Origin: JAUILH01 sp964230215
GTDB lineage: Bacteria > Bacteroidota > Bacteroidia > Flavobacteriales_D > JAUILH01
DNA length: 64,000 bases
Assembly (NCBI GenBank): GCA_964230215.1
Contig: CAXRGQ010000011.1
Location: forward strand, 163,150 to 227,149
Direction of reading: 5' to 3'
Each line of letters starts with the position of its first letter. Positions within the stretch are counted from its first letter, which is position 1. A model generated the notes under the pieces. The model worked only from the letters and a program-made list of their open reading frames with translations, did not search any database and was not told where the DNA came from. A program made the position numbers and the translations under genes. Of this stretch, positions 23,322-32,842 are shown piece by piece.

Positions 23322-24777
23322 TTGCTAAGGTTTTAAAAAGTTCATTCATGGAGTTTTCCAATTTATTACTACTTTCTTCCCAGTCGCTGAGCAACACATT
23401 AAAATCTTCTCCTTTAACAGCAACTTCTTTTACAAATAGCTGAACACTGAGTCTTGCATTTTTATCTTTTAAAATATCTTCTTTATCAACTACCGCAGTG
23501 AAAGTATCTTCATCTTCAAAAGTTAAATAAGCATTGTGAATTCGCTCAATATGCTTTGGATCTAAATAACTCATTGTCTTCTCGTTTCTCACTTCATTAA
23601 CAGCTTGAATGAAAAGAACTTTATTTTTTCTCTCAGGTGCCTTATTGTTATTGGTAATCAATAAGCATGAAGTCATTGAAGAGTTGTAGAATAGATTAGG
23701 ACCAAGACTAATTACACACTCCACCAAATCATCTTCTATCATCTTTCTGCGCATGTCTGCTTCAGAATCTCTAAAGAGTACACCATGAGGCCAAAGCGAA
23801 ATAGAACGCCCATTCTCTTCATCTAAACTCTTTTGAATATGCTGTTGAAACGCATAATCGGCACAGCCTTGTGGTGGCGTACCCCATAAATTACGTCCAT
23901 AAGGATCATTGACAAACGATTTCTGGTCCCAGGCTTTTATGGAGTATGGAGGATTGGCTAAAATCACATTAAAAGTTTTCAATTCGTCCTTTTCTATGAA
24001 AGCTGGTCTGGCTAAGGTATCGCCACGAACTATACTAAATTCTTCTATGCCATGCATAAACATATTCATGCGCGCAATTGCAGAGGTAATGAGGTTGATT
24101 TCTTGTCCATACAACTTTAAAGTACGGTATTCTTTGCCTTCTTCTTTAAGGTGCAAAGCGCAATTTAAAAGCAAACCTCCAGAACCACAGGTTGGGTCAT
24201 AAACAGATTCGCCTGGTTGTGGATCCATTATCATGGTCATTAACTTAACTACTGTTCTATTGGTGTAGAATTCGGCAGCCGTATGACCACTATCATCGGC
24301 AAATTCTTTTATAAGATACTCATAGGCATTTCCTAATTGGTCATCTGGTACGTTTTTAAGATTCAGTTTGTGCTGAGAATAATGCTCTATAAGATTGGTG
24401 AGAGTTTCATCACTGAGGCGGTCTTTATTGGTCCAACTGGCATCACCAAAAATGCCGTACAGTGTATCAGGGTTGGCCTTTTCAATTTCGTGCATGGCAT
24501 GTTGTAAGGCTTGCCCCACATTTGTAGTGGTTTCTCTTACATCCTTCCAATGTGCGCCTTTTGGTACCTGGAAGTGATGATTTTCCGCAAAAGAAGCGTA
24601 TTCCAAATCTCCATCGCTTTCTTCAAGAGCATCTTCATATTCTTCATCGTATACATCACATATACGTTTGTAAAACAGGAGCGGGAATATATACTGCTTA
24701 TAATCACCGGCGTCTATGGTTCCGCGCAATTGGGTAGCTGCACCCCAGAGATATTTTTCTAATTCTTTTTGGGTCAT
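23314..24777 (-). CDS. hsdM: type I DNA methyltransferase subunit M (second paralogue)
   Basis: The 487-residue N6-adenine methyltransferase has the HsdM N-terminal helical domain (TQKELEKYLWGAATQLRG...), the SAM motif VYDPTCGSGGL (194-201) and the catalytic motif ANPPYS (275-278). It resembles the other HsdM in this locus over its whole length, so these are paralogues and not fragments. Both have complete catalytic motifs. In this copy the conserved AEFYTNR replaces the GEFYTPR seen in the other. It overlaps the DUF262 gene by four bases and hsdS by eight. Confidence 0.93.
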   Translation of the reverse strand: MTQKELEKYLWGAATQLRGTIDAGDYKQYIFPLLFYKRICDVYDEEYEDALEESDGDLEYASFAENHHFQVPKGAHWKDVRETTTNVGQALQHAMHEIEKANPDTLYGIFGDASWTNKDRLSDETLTNLIEHYSQHKLNLKNVPDDQLGNAYEYLIKEFADDSGHTAAEFYTNRTVVKLMTMIMDPQPGESVYDPTCGSGGLLLNCALHLKEEGKEYRTLKLYGQEINLITSAIARMNMFMHGIEEFSIVRGDTLARPAFIEKDELKTFNVILANPPYSIKAWDQKSFVNDPYGRNLWGTPPQGCADYAFQQHIQKSLDEENGRSISLWPHGVLFRDSEADMRRKMIEDDLVECVISLGPNLFYNSSMTSCLLITNNNKAPERKNKVLFIQAVNEVRNEKTMSYLDPKHIERIHNAYLTFEDEDTFTAVVDKEDILKDKNARLSVQLFVKEVAVKGEDFNVLLSDWEESSNKLENSMNELFKTLANG

Positions 24778-26639
24778 GCTTCAATAGTGTAATTTGCGTC
24801 TACTTCTCGCATTATTTCGTCAGCCGAAATGTCTCTGCCTTCTGCAAGTCTTTGCACGGCTTCTTCAACGTAAGCGGCTCTTTTTTCAATAAATGCTGCA
24901 AAATCAGTTACAATCTTTTCTTTTTTCTCATCTTCATTTAAGCCCTCATATCCTCCGTTCTTTAATTCTTGGACTGGAATTAAATGTGATTTTAGTCTGG
25001 TATTCACTACATCCTCACTGGTCCAATTATACCTCTCAGTAAGATACCTAAACGGCTCTTTATTACTAATATTAAGATTCGTTTTGTCTGTTATAAGTGC
25101 ACAGTTAAGGGCCAAATAGCTTTCTACTTCAGCAAATTTTAACAAGGCATCAGGAAAAACATGGTGATAATGGCGTTTACTTTCACTAAGTTGTTGTCTT
25201 GATAATTGTGTGCCATCGGCAAAATCAAAAGCTCCTAATTTTGAGAAAACTGCCATTATACCCCTGGCTCTAATGTTTTCACGCTTAGGCCATCCAACCC
25301 TTAATAATTCATCCGTAGTGGATAGAGGATGCTTAGATCGATTTAACACAGGCACATCTGCTTCAGTATATGCTTGTCCATTATCCTTATGATTGCCCTG
25401 AATAATATTTTTTAACGGAATAAAATCATTGTACGCATGTGTTGCCGCTGAGTTTTCGTAACGGTCCGTGAAAAAGCTAGACCAAAGGTACTTTTTAAGC
25501 AATATTTCCGCGTTTCCACGGGCATCCAGAGTTTCTGGTATGTAGGTATACAGCGCAGCAATTACTGCCAATACAGCATTAGTAGGAAGCCTACCTCTGT
25601 CATACACCCCCTGACCTTCCATGAATTGTGCCATCATAGACAATCCATAGGTCATTTTATCCCAATCTTCAATCATTTGATCTTTCTTCATATCCCACAT
25701 ACCTCTTTGATTGGGCAATTTATCTTGCATCAATGCAGAAGTAGCTAAAATTAGGAACGGCAATTCAAAATACGCCTGAATTTTTGGATGTTCATTATCC
25801 AACTTAGTTTGATAATCGTCAAGAGATACACCTTTTACACCTTCAATTTCCGCTCTAATGATATCATACTGCGATAAGGGTTTGCTATTGGTATTCATAT
25901 TAATAAACACCTGCAGTGCTGTATCCTTATTAGTCTGTGATGGAAGAGACAGGTATGGCAAGTTGAAATGAGAAATAGTCTCACGTATATCTCTTATGAT
26001 AGACAAAATACGTCCCTTATACTCCATCCATGCCATTAATCTTTCCTCATAATTTTCTTCTGTGGATGAGGGTTTTTCATGCGCTATGGCTTCTGCCACC
26101 CATTTTTCATATTCTTCTGCTATATCACCCGGCTTGAAAAGCTCCATAGGTATACTACCGCGCCTAAACGTTTCTTTTGGGCTATCTGACCAAAGCGGCA
26201 TAAGATCCCCTTTCTTATTTGTCCAACGTGTTTGATGCCACACAAATCGTGTACGCGGTGGATGTTCGTGATCATGGTACTTATCAAAGTCAGCGAAATA
26301 CATGAAGTATTTGACGTCTTCATAATTATTGTGCAGCGCACGCCAAAGTGCAGTTAATCTTTGCTGACCATCCAAAAGGTGTTCTGTTACTCTGCTATTG
26401 GTTTCGGGCGCTGTAACCAAATATCTGGATACAAACTGCTCAACATCCACATTAAGGATGAGCGTAACACCCAATGGGAGATTTTGGGTAATTGTGTTTA
26501 GCAAACTTGTTACCCGATTCTTGTCCCATGCTTGAGGTCTTTGAAATCTAGGTAATTTGATTTCTCCATTTTCTATTTTTTGAAACCATACTGAAACTTG
26601 ACGGTCTCTTGCTGAACTTGATGGCATTCCACTGCTCAT
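24774..26639 (-). CDS. DUF262/HNH protein, GmrSD-like
   Basis: The 621-residue protein has an N-terminal DUF262 (ParB/Srx-fold) domain at about 10-140 (KLPRFQRPQAWDKNRVTSLL, EHLLDGQQRLTALWR with DGQQR at 90-94). A long helical middle follows, and a C-terminal HNH-like segment (KRHYHHVFPDALL, about 488-500; ITDKTNLNISNKEP). This is the architecture of GmrSD-type, nucleotide-dependent enzymes that cut modified DNA. It is placed between the two hsdM genes with four-base overlaps on both sides, so it is strictly co-expressed. It could provide defence against modified phages that escape the type I enzyme. Confidence 0.85.
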   Translation of the reverse strand: MSSGMPSSSARDRQVSVWFQKIENGEIKLPRFQRPQAWDKNRVTSLLNTITQNLPLGVTLILNVDVEQFVSRYLVTAPETNSRVTEHLLDGQQRLTALWRALHNNYEDVKYFMYFADFDKYHDHEHPPRTRFVWHQTRWTNKKGDLMPLWSDSPKETFRRGSIPMELFKPGDIAEEYEKWVAEAIAHEKPSSTEENYEERLMAWMEYKGRILSIIRDIRETISHFNLPYLSLPSQTNKDTALQVFINMNTNSKPLSQYDIIRAEIEGVKGVSLDDYQTKLDNEHPKIQAYFELPFLILATSALMQDKLPNQRGMWDMKKDQMIEDWDKMTYGLSMMAQFMEGQGVYDRGRLPTNAVLAVIAALYTYIPETLDARGNAEILLKKYLWSSFFTDRYENSAATHAYNDFIPLKNIIQGNHKDNGQAYTEADVPVLNRSKHPLSTTDELLRVGWPKRENIRARGIMAVFSKLGAFDFADGTQLSRQQLSESKRHYHHVFPDALLKFAEVESYLALNCALITDKTNLNISNKEPFRYLTERYNWTSEDVVNTRLKSHLIPVQELKNGGYEGLNEDEKKEKIVTDFAAFIEKRAAYVEEAVQRLAEGRDISADEIMREVDANYTIEA

Positions 26640-28120
26640 GATATAAACTCTTTTAATATATTTTTAAACCTTTCTTCTGCCTTTTGACTCTCTTCCCAAG
26701 CAGTTTTTAAATCTTTTAAGGCTTCTTCTACCGATGGTAAATTGTCTTCAATTATTTTCTCAACATATAAGGGAATATTCAGATTGAAATCATTCTCTAT
26801 GACATCCTCAATGGTCGCTACTTTTACATGATTCTCAACATCTTGATAATCTGAATACCAAGTATGAATTTGAGTTACATGTGTATCTTCAAGAAAATTC
26901 TGTGCACGTCCTACTCTTACTTGATCTGCAGCATCTATAAAAAGAATTTTGTCCTTTTTATTGTCCTCTTTTAACTGCTTAAAGACCATTACACATGCTG
27001 CCAACTGCGTTCCGTAGAATATGTTGGGTCCTAAGCCAATTACAGCTTCAAGCAAATCTTCTTCGATAAGGCGCTGCCTTATTTTACCCTCGGCGCCTTT
27101 TCTGAACAATGCTCCATGCGGAAGCACAACAGTCATTCTACCTGTGCTATTCATAGACTTAATCATGTGTTGCACCCAGGCCATATCACCGTTCCCTTTT
27201 GGTGGAGTTCCAGCTATATTACGCCCATAAGGGTCGTTTACCCAGTTCTCTGCGCCCCATTCTTTTAACGAAAAGGGAGGATTTGCAATTACACAGTCAA
27301 ATGTCTTTAATCCATCAGCTGAAAAGAACTTGGGATCACGTAAGGTGTCTCCGCGTGCAATCTCGAAATCCTCAATTCCGTGCAAAAACATGTTCATACG
27401 TGCAATTGAGCTAGAAGTCAAGTTCTTCTCCTGACCATACAATTTAAGTGTTCGGTAATCTTCTTTGTTGTCTTTTAGATGATCTACACATTCGAGTAAC
27501 ATACCTCCTGTTCCACAAGCCGGGTCATAAATAGTTTCACCTTCATGCGGGTCTAATATAAGTCCTAATAGGTGTACAACCGATCTTGGCGTATAGAACT
27601 CCCCCGCTTTTTTATTGGTCAAATCAGCAAAGTGCTTAATCAAGTACTCATAGGCCTGACCTAGTATATCTGGATCAACTAACTCATTAGACAACACATG
27701 TTGCGAAAAATGCTCAATTAAGTCAATAAGCAGTCTGTCGGATAGTTTATTCTTATTGCTCCATTGTGCATCACCAAAAATGCCGTACAGGTATTCCTGA
27801 TTGGCTTGTTCTATTCCTCTCAACGCTTTTTCAATGGCCAAGCCAACATTGGATGTAGTTTCTCGTACATCTTTCCAATGACACCCATCAGGAATTTCAA
27901 ATCTATGAAACTCAGGTAATGACGCATACTCAATATCACCTTCTGATTCTTCTAATGCTGATTGATATTCTTCATCATATACATCCGAAATTCGTTTGAA
28001 GAATAGTAAAGGGAAAATATACACCTTGAAATCAGATGCGTCCACTGGTCCTTTTAGTATCCATGCTGCTTTTGATAGATACTGTTCTAATTGAGATAGT
28101 GTAAGTTTTTCTTTGCTCAT
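26636..28120 (-). CDS. hsdM: type I DNA methyltransferase subunit M (first paralogue)
   Basis: The 494-residue N6-adenine methyltransferase has the HsdM N-terminal domain, KAGEFYTPRSVV, the SAM motif IYDPACGTGGM (199-206) and the catalytic motif ANPPFS (280-283). It opens the right-to-left unit hsdM-DUF262-hsdM-hsdS-ATPase-HNH. The second hsdM is a clear paralogue, but only one hsdS is present. Either the two M subunits form a mixed complex with that single HsdS, or one pairs with an HsdS encoded elsewhere. It overlaps the DUF262 gene by four bases. Confidence 0.93.
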   Translation of the reverse strand: MSKEKLTLSQLEQYLSKAAWILKGPVDASDFKVYIFPLLFFKRISDVYDEEYQSALEESEGDIEYASLPEFHRFEIPDGCHWKDVRETTSNVGLAIEKALRGIEQANQEYLYGIFGDAQWSNKNKLSDRLLIDLIEHFSQHVLSNELVDPDILGQAYEYLIKHFADLTNKKAGEFYTPRSVVHLLGLILDPHEGETIYDPACGTGGMLLECVDHLKDNKEDYRTLKLYGQEKNLTSSSIARMNMFLHGIEDFEIARGDTLRDPKFFSADGLKTFDCVIANPPFSLKEWGAENWVNDPYGRNIAGTPPKGNGDMAWVQHMIKSMNSTGRMTVVLPHGALFRKGAEGKIRQRLIEEDLLEAVIGLGPNIFYGTQLAACVMVFKQLKEDNKKDKILFIDAADQVRVGRAQNFLEDTHVTQIHTWYSDYQDVENHVKVATIEDVIENDFNLNIPLYVEKIIEDNLPSVEEALKDLKTAWEESQKAEERFKNILKEFIS

Positions 28121-28137
28121 TTAAGTTACAAATCTTT

Positions 28138-28389
28138 TCAATCCTCCCAACCACACAACGTCCTACCATACGTACTCTTTGCAGTAGCCAAGCTCACTTG
28201 AATTACGCCATGCGTACATGCATTTAAGCCACGGCATGATTTGGTGTAATGATACTTTTTAGCCGATTTACTGTTGCAGATATACACTTTGGTTTCTGCT
28301 TCTCTACTAGCACGATCATTACTGTAGTTAGGAATGGTAACGACACTGCTTTGCAGGAATATACCGAATACTATAAGAGACTTTATCAT
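28138..28389 (-). CDS. small exported Cys/His protein
   Basis: The protein has 83 residues. MIKSLIVFGIFLQSSVVTIP looks like a signal peptide. The mature part has a likely metal-binding pattern: VYICNSKSAKKYHYTKSCRG (C, H, C), LNACTHGV (C, H) and TLCGWED (C). Similar short proteins with the KYH...CRGL...C...LCGWED layout occur in Bacteroidota, often near restriction loci, but have no known function. It ends 17 bases before the first hsdM, so it may be the leading gene of that operon. Confidence 0.65.
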   Translation of the reverse strand: MIKSLIVFGIFLQSSVVTIPNYSNDRASREAETKVYICNSKSAKKYHYTKSCRGLNACTHGVIQVSLATAKSTYGRTLCGWED

Positions 28390-28456
28390 TGTTTGTGGTT
28401 AGGTTTACAAGATAAGAAACATCTATGAATCAACTTATCATATTTAAGTATGTTTG

Positions 28457-30769
28457 TTACTTAACCTGCGCCTGATTATTCAAAATCTCAGCAACCGCTT
28501 TCTGTTGTTGTTTTCGTTTACGTTTCTCGTTTAGCTTTTGCATGTACTCACCAAACTGAATATCAAAACCAGTGTTGAACATTAGTGGTAGTTTGTCATT
28601 GGCTGCATATTCTGCTTTTGAGGACAGAATTGGGCTTGCTACTGATACGTTGAAGTCTAGGTTATTGAAGAAGGTTAAACCAATACCAGTGCCAAGAATT
28701 GGATAATTGAATGCCTTGTCAGTCTTGGCATTCACTATATTATATAATAAACCTGAGCCGTAGATAAGAATGTGTGCATTACTAACAACGGGTTCTCTGG
28801 GCGGTGCTTTACGAATATATTCCTTTCCTAAATACGTAAATTTCTGTCCTACATTAAAACTGTTTATATACTTGCTATCTCTAATTTTAATCTTTAAGCC
28901 AATCTTCTCACTAACAAATGAGAATGACTCTAATGTATCGCTTGATGTGACCAAAGTATTATTGAATATTGCCGTATTCATGCCTACAGTTAAGTGAAAT
29001 TCACACATGCTATATTTATTATATGGAATGTTTTTTATGTCAGTTAGAATTCCTTCTACATCAAAATCCATCAGTTCTTTGTCATTCTCCGACTTGCTAA
29101 ACTTTACATATCTATTAGTCAATGACGTTACAGTTTGCAAGGCATTATAGATGCTTTCATCCTTGAAAACTGAAGCCATTTCCGTCGAAACTTTTAATAT
29201 CTGCTCAAATGTTTCGGCCTCATTAAATTTGTAAAGTTTTGCCAGAATTGTAATAAACGGCTCATCGAAATAATCTTTAAATATCTTACTCCCTTCTATT
29301 TTTTTAGACAATAATTGAATTGTATATAAAGCAAGTTTATTTGTTTTGTCAGCTAATGTGAACATTTCTGGATTGTAACTCGCTAATTCATTGATGGCGG
29401 GAATAACATCATTATTAAGTTCATACAATAAATCTCCTAATAATGAATGACTTAAGTTGTCAATTTGAAGCATGCTCATCTTTTTAATGAATGATGACAC
29501 GATCGATATTTGTTCTTTATACAACTTAAAATCAGTAGCGGCTATCAATTCAATATGCTCACTATTGCTTGTTAAGGCTGCTATGGATAATTCATCTTTT
29601 GCAAGACTTTTTAATCCATCTGCGAAATCTTTGGAATAATCTTCCATAAACTTAGCAATATCTATTGTGCTATCACCCTTTAGGAATGATTTGCCAAGAT
29701 TTCTAATGTCTTGATAGTTAACCTTATTAAAATCGTCTAAATACGCTACTAAACCAATCCAGCTAGTCAATTCTTTTAAATCGTCTTCCATCAATGCTTT
29801 GATCTCAGACGCAGTTTCAGGCAAAACATCAAATTCTTCTAATTCCTTGCACTTTTTAAAACAATTAATTTTTTGAGTTCTAATCGCGTTAATTTTATCT
29901 GAGTGATTTTCAATAAGGCTATCTATCTGATCTTCTATTAATGAGCTGTCTTTATCATTGCTGCTTTTAGATAACTTCATGAGCAACTGATCATATAGAT
30001 CAATTTTATTCTCGCTGAAATACTGCTTCTTGCTATCCTTGTCAATTTGGCTAATCTTATCATCATCAATATGTAAGATAGATCCATAAAACTTGTTTAA
30101 ATATTTATAGCCATTCATGTACCCTGTGTTAAGTACACCAAGTTTTGTTAGTCGTGGGTTTTCATTAATAACAACTGATGCCAAGTCAACAAGAAATGCG
30201 TTCATTCTTGTTCTTTTATCATCACGATCAAATACAAAAGCCCCTTTCCAAGACTTTTTCTCTGCCTTAGTGTTACCTTCTACAAATTCCATATCAAACA
30301 GACCTTTTACTACCTCAGTAAGCATTGAAACAGTAACATTATCATTATCCCAATAGTTATTGTTGATTTCATTAGATAGTTTTACCAAACGAGGATCATT
30401 TTCATATTTCTTTTTAAAGTAACGTGTATAAGCAGCAATCAATGTTAGGTTAACCGTGTTTTCAACTATTGCTCTTGTCCTAATTTCCGGGTCCTTTGTG
30501 TGTCTTATAATATTAACGGTATTATCAACGTAACCATAAACTGTTGAACCCGCATCTTTTAGATTATCGAGCAACATAGATTTGATGAGTTTTTCTTTCA
30601 GCTCATTCTGCTTTTCAGCAATAATCTCTGCTATTAATTCTTGGTCTAAAGTTCCTTTTGTAAGGTTAAACCCGTCAAGACCTATTTGTAGTGTTGGTGC
30701 GGTATGGGTTTGTGCATTATAATTTAATGAGACAAAAACACAAGCAATGGAAAGTAATAAATTCCTCAT
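28457..30769 (-). CDS. large exported protein, uncharacterised
   Basis: The protein has 770 residues: a signal peptide (MRNLLLSIACVFVSLNYNAQ), then a mostly helical charged region to about residue 640, then a short beta-rich end (LIYGSGLLYNIVN, GTGIGLTFFNNLDFNVSVASPIL, FNTGFDIQFGEYMQKL) that looks like the last strands of an outer-membrane barrel, and finally a basic/Gln-rich tail (KRKRKQQQKA). No catalytic motif is visible. It is separated from the defence island by 67 bases and from the next gene by about 250 bases. A single transcription unit is likely. Confidence 0.65.
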   Translation of the reverse strand: MRNLLLSIACVFVSLNYNAQTHTAPTLQIGLDGFNLTKGTLDQELIAEIIAEKQNELKEKLIKSMLLDNLKDAGSTVYGYVDNTVNIIRHTKDPEIRTRAIVENTVNLTLIAAYTRYFKKKYENDPRLVKLSNEINNNYWDNDNVTVSMLTEVVKGLFDMEFVEGNTKAEKKSWKGAFVFDRDDKRTRMNAFLVDLASVVINENPRLTKLGVLNTGYMNGYKYLNKFYGSILHIDDDKISQIDKDSKKQYFSENKIDLYDQLLMKLSKSSNDKDSSLIEDQIDSLIENHSDKINAIRTQKINCFKKCKELEEFDVLPETASEIKALMEDDLKELTSWIGLVAYLDDFNKVNYQDIRNLGKSFLKGDSTIDIAKFMEDYSKDFADGLKSLAKDELSIAALTSNSEHIELIAATDFKLYKEQISIVSSFIKKMSMLQIDNLSHSLLGDLLYELNNDVIPAINELASYNPEMFTLADKTNKLALYTIQLLSKKIEGSKIFKDYFDEPFITILAKLYKFNEAETFEQILKVSTEMASVFKDESIYNALQTVTSLTNRYVKFSKSENDKELMDFDVEGILTDIKNIPYNKYSMCEFHLTVGMNTAIFNNTLVTSSDTLESFSFVSEKIGLKIKIRDSKYINSFNVGQKFTYLGKEYIRKAPPREPVVSNAHILIYGSGLLYNIVNAKTDKAFNYPILGTGIGLTFFNNLDFNVSVASPILSSKAEYAANDKLPLMFNTGFDIQFGEYMQKLNEKRKRKQQQKAVAEILNNQAQVK

Positions 30770-30841
30770 GGTAATTCGTTTGGTTAATAAAATACTGAGT
30801 AAGAAAGCGTTCCAAATTTAATAGAGCTATTTAAAACTCAT

Positions 30842-30859
30842 ATCCCTGAAAACAGGGAT
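30842..30859. repeat. short perfect hairpin
   Basis: ATCCCTG, four A, CAGGGAT: a perfect 7-bp stem in the 250-base intergenic region between two minus-strand genes. It lies about 73 bases upstream of the start of the 770-residue protein gene. It has no T tract, so it is not an ordinary terminator. It could be a protein-binding site. The rest of 30770-31019 shows nothing recognisable. Confidence 0.4.
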
Positions 30860-31019
30860 GCGCTTTATTAAGATTGTGTTACCAAACGAGAAAGATTAGA
30901 TGTAGTATGTGAGTTTAGTCAGGATAATGTGCATATCAGTATTAATAGGTTCTATGTCCCCCAACAGTCCATAAGTAGGCCATAATCATCTTATCACCTA
31001 AAAGATTAGTGAATCTGTC

Positions 31020-31622
31020 CTATTTCTTCTTCCTTCTAAACAAGGTTTTAAAATTCACTTTGGAATATACGGCCACATAATCATAGATAATCTTGATAAT
31101 CAAAAACAAAAGGACGTACGAGAATTGTCCAAGATTATGCAAGCCTAGCATGTATCCTATAAACACTATAGGTAATAAAATTAGCGGTAACAATGCTAAT
31201 CCAATGGCCAAATGGTGAAGTGCTTCACCTAATATCATTTCGCCACGTTTAGTCTTTAATTGTTTTCTATGTCTATATAAGAATGAAACCATTAATGCCG
31301 CCATAACATACAGTATCTCTTTATGGCGAAAGAACTCAGGTAAAAATTCACCTTTAGCTAGTCCATGATGAATACTGCCAAAAATAGCTCCGATAAAAGC
31401 ATATTCCATTATCATAATTATTGAGATGGGAATAATGGCAAAAAAATATAATACCCCATTCGGATGCCCTCGTACAATCATGTTGAAGATGGCTGCCAGA
31501 AAGACCATAGCTAATTCCAACCAATAGATGGAAATAATCTCGAATAGATTCCAGTCCAAGATCATCCAACCAACAATAGGTGTCAGATTAATGATGATAA
31601 TATCTTGCCACTGCTTTTGCAT
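31020..31622 (-). CDS. DUF6498-like integral membrane protein
   Basis: The 200-residue protein is nearly all hydrophobic helices: IIIINLTPIVGWMILDW, IISIYWLELAMVFLAAIFNM, VLYFFAIIPISIIMIMEYAFIGAIFGS, LYVMAALMVSFLY, LAIGLALLPLILLPIVFIGYMLG and FSYVLLFLIIKIIYDYVAVY, with a basic tail RRKKK. The layout (NLxPIxGW...YWxELxxxFxxAIFN) matches the DUF6498 family of unknown function. It is a single gene. Confidence 0.7.
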   Translation of the reverse strand: MQKQWQDIIIINLTPIVGWMILDWNLFEIISIYWLELAMVFLAAIFNMIVRGHPNGVLYFFAIIPISIIMIMEYAFIGAIFGSIHHGLAKGEFLPEFFRHKEILYVMAALMVSFLYRHRKQLKTKRGEMILGEALHHLAIGLALLPLILLPIVFIGYMLGLHNLGQFSYVLLFLIIKIIYDYVAVYSKVNFKTLFRRKKK

Positions 31623-31714
31623 TGAGGGGTGTAAGTTACTAATTACAATTCGCTGTAAAAATGCGAAAGTCGGGACATAGATTAAATTATAGTAAAATCA
31701 AGTATTAATACTTA

Positions 31715-32818
31715 TCACACCACCTCCTTAACCGCCCGCTCCAAATTCACCAGCCCCTCCTCCAACTCAGCCACATCAGGGTAGCCATATCCCAACCTAA
31801 AATAGCGCTTATCCTGCTCAAACCAGTGCCCAGGACCCACATAGGTATGGTACTTTTCGTTTAGGATGTGGTAGAATTTATCGAAATCTATGTTGCTATG
31901 TTTAATACGCGGAAATGCCACACAACCTCCAGATGGTGGAATCCATTCGAAATGTTCGCTATTGACTATCCATGCTTCTACTAAGCCAAAATTTCTTTGC
32001 AGATGTAATTTTACTTCAGCGTAATAGCTGTCTTTGTCTTTTAGGAATTTCCATGAGACATACTCGTCCAGCAATGAACCCGTGACAAAAATCTGCTCTT
32101 TGGCGGCTAAGAAGGATTCGAACAACTCGTTTGACCTTGTAATGAGCCAACCAGAGCGTATCCCAGGCAAACCATAAGTCTTGGATAAGGACGAAACTGA
32201 AATAACCTTTTCTGACAGAGATGCTGCTAGTGGCGGCATGATTTTATATTGCATGTCTCTGTAGGTTTCGTCTATTAGTAGGAAACAGTTATGTTTTTCT
32301 GCTATGGCTATTAGGTGTTTGAGTTCCTCTTCTGATAATGTTTGACCTGTTGGATTGTGCGGATAGGTCAAGCTAATAAGTTGGGTATTTGGGCGAATTA
32401 AACTTTCTAGTTCATCCAAATCCAATTTAAATCCTGTCTCAAATCTTAGATTCAGCAAGTCAATATCGCAATTCAATAAGCGTGGAGTCTCAATGTTGGT
32501 AATGTAATTGGGGTTCTGAATGACCGCATGACTCCCATCTTTCAATAATGCTGTAGCCACAATAAACAAAGCGGAGGCCGCTCCTACTGTCGTAAGCACA
32601 TTGTTTGGCGAAATATTAGGGTATTCTGCAGCGATGATTTCTCGCAAGGGTACATAACCCAAATGATCGCCGTAGGATAAAGGAAAGTCTTCCAGCTCGC
32701 CTATGACTGTTTTGGCATGTCTGTCGGTCACGGAGCTTTCGGTTAGGTTAAATTTCACCTTGTCATAGCCTCTCTGTTCGGGGCTTTCTATTTCTATGGG
32801 CATTCTGCGGTACTTCAT
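31715..32818 (-). CDS. PLP-dependent aminotransferase, class I/II
   Basis: This 367-residue fold-type I aminotransferase has NPTG (155-158), DETY (183-186, the Asp that contacts the pyridine nitrogen), SLSKTYGLPGIRSG (Schiff-base lysine K213, phosphate-binding R221) and a C-terminal RLGYG with the substrate-carboxylate arginine. It is somewhat shorter than AspC-type enzymes and resembles the capreomycidine-synthase/MalY-like group. The amino-acid substrate cannot be read from the sequence. It seems to be monocistronic. Confidence 0.88.
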   Translation of the reverse strand: MKYRRMPIEIESPEQRGYDKVKFNLTESSVTDRHAKTVIGELEDFPLSYGDHLGYVPLREIIAAEYPNISPNNVLTTVGAASALFIVATALLKDGSHAVIQNPNYITNIETPRLLNCDIDLLNLRFETGFKLDLDELESLIRPNTQLISLTYPHNPTGQTLSEEELKHLIAIAEKHNCFLLIDETYRDMQYKIMPPLAASLSEKVISVSSLSKTYGLPGIRSGWLITRSNELFESFLAAKEQIFVTGSLLDEYVSWKFLKDKDSYYAEVKLHLQRNFGLVEAWIVNSEHFEWIPPSGGCVAFPRIKHSNIDFDKFYHILNEKYHTYVGPGHWFEQDKRYFRLGYGYPDVAELEEGLVNLERAVKEVV

Positions 32819-32842
32819 ACTAGAAAAATACGATTATTAACA

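Noticed and set aside
28390..28456. Second attachment site of the defence island
   Set aside because: I looked for a copy of the tRNA-Pro 3' end between the small Cys/His gene and the 770-residue gene and saw none, so the right boundary remains undefined.
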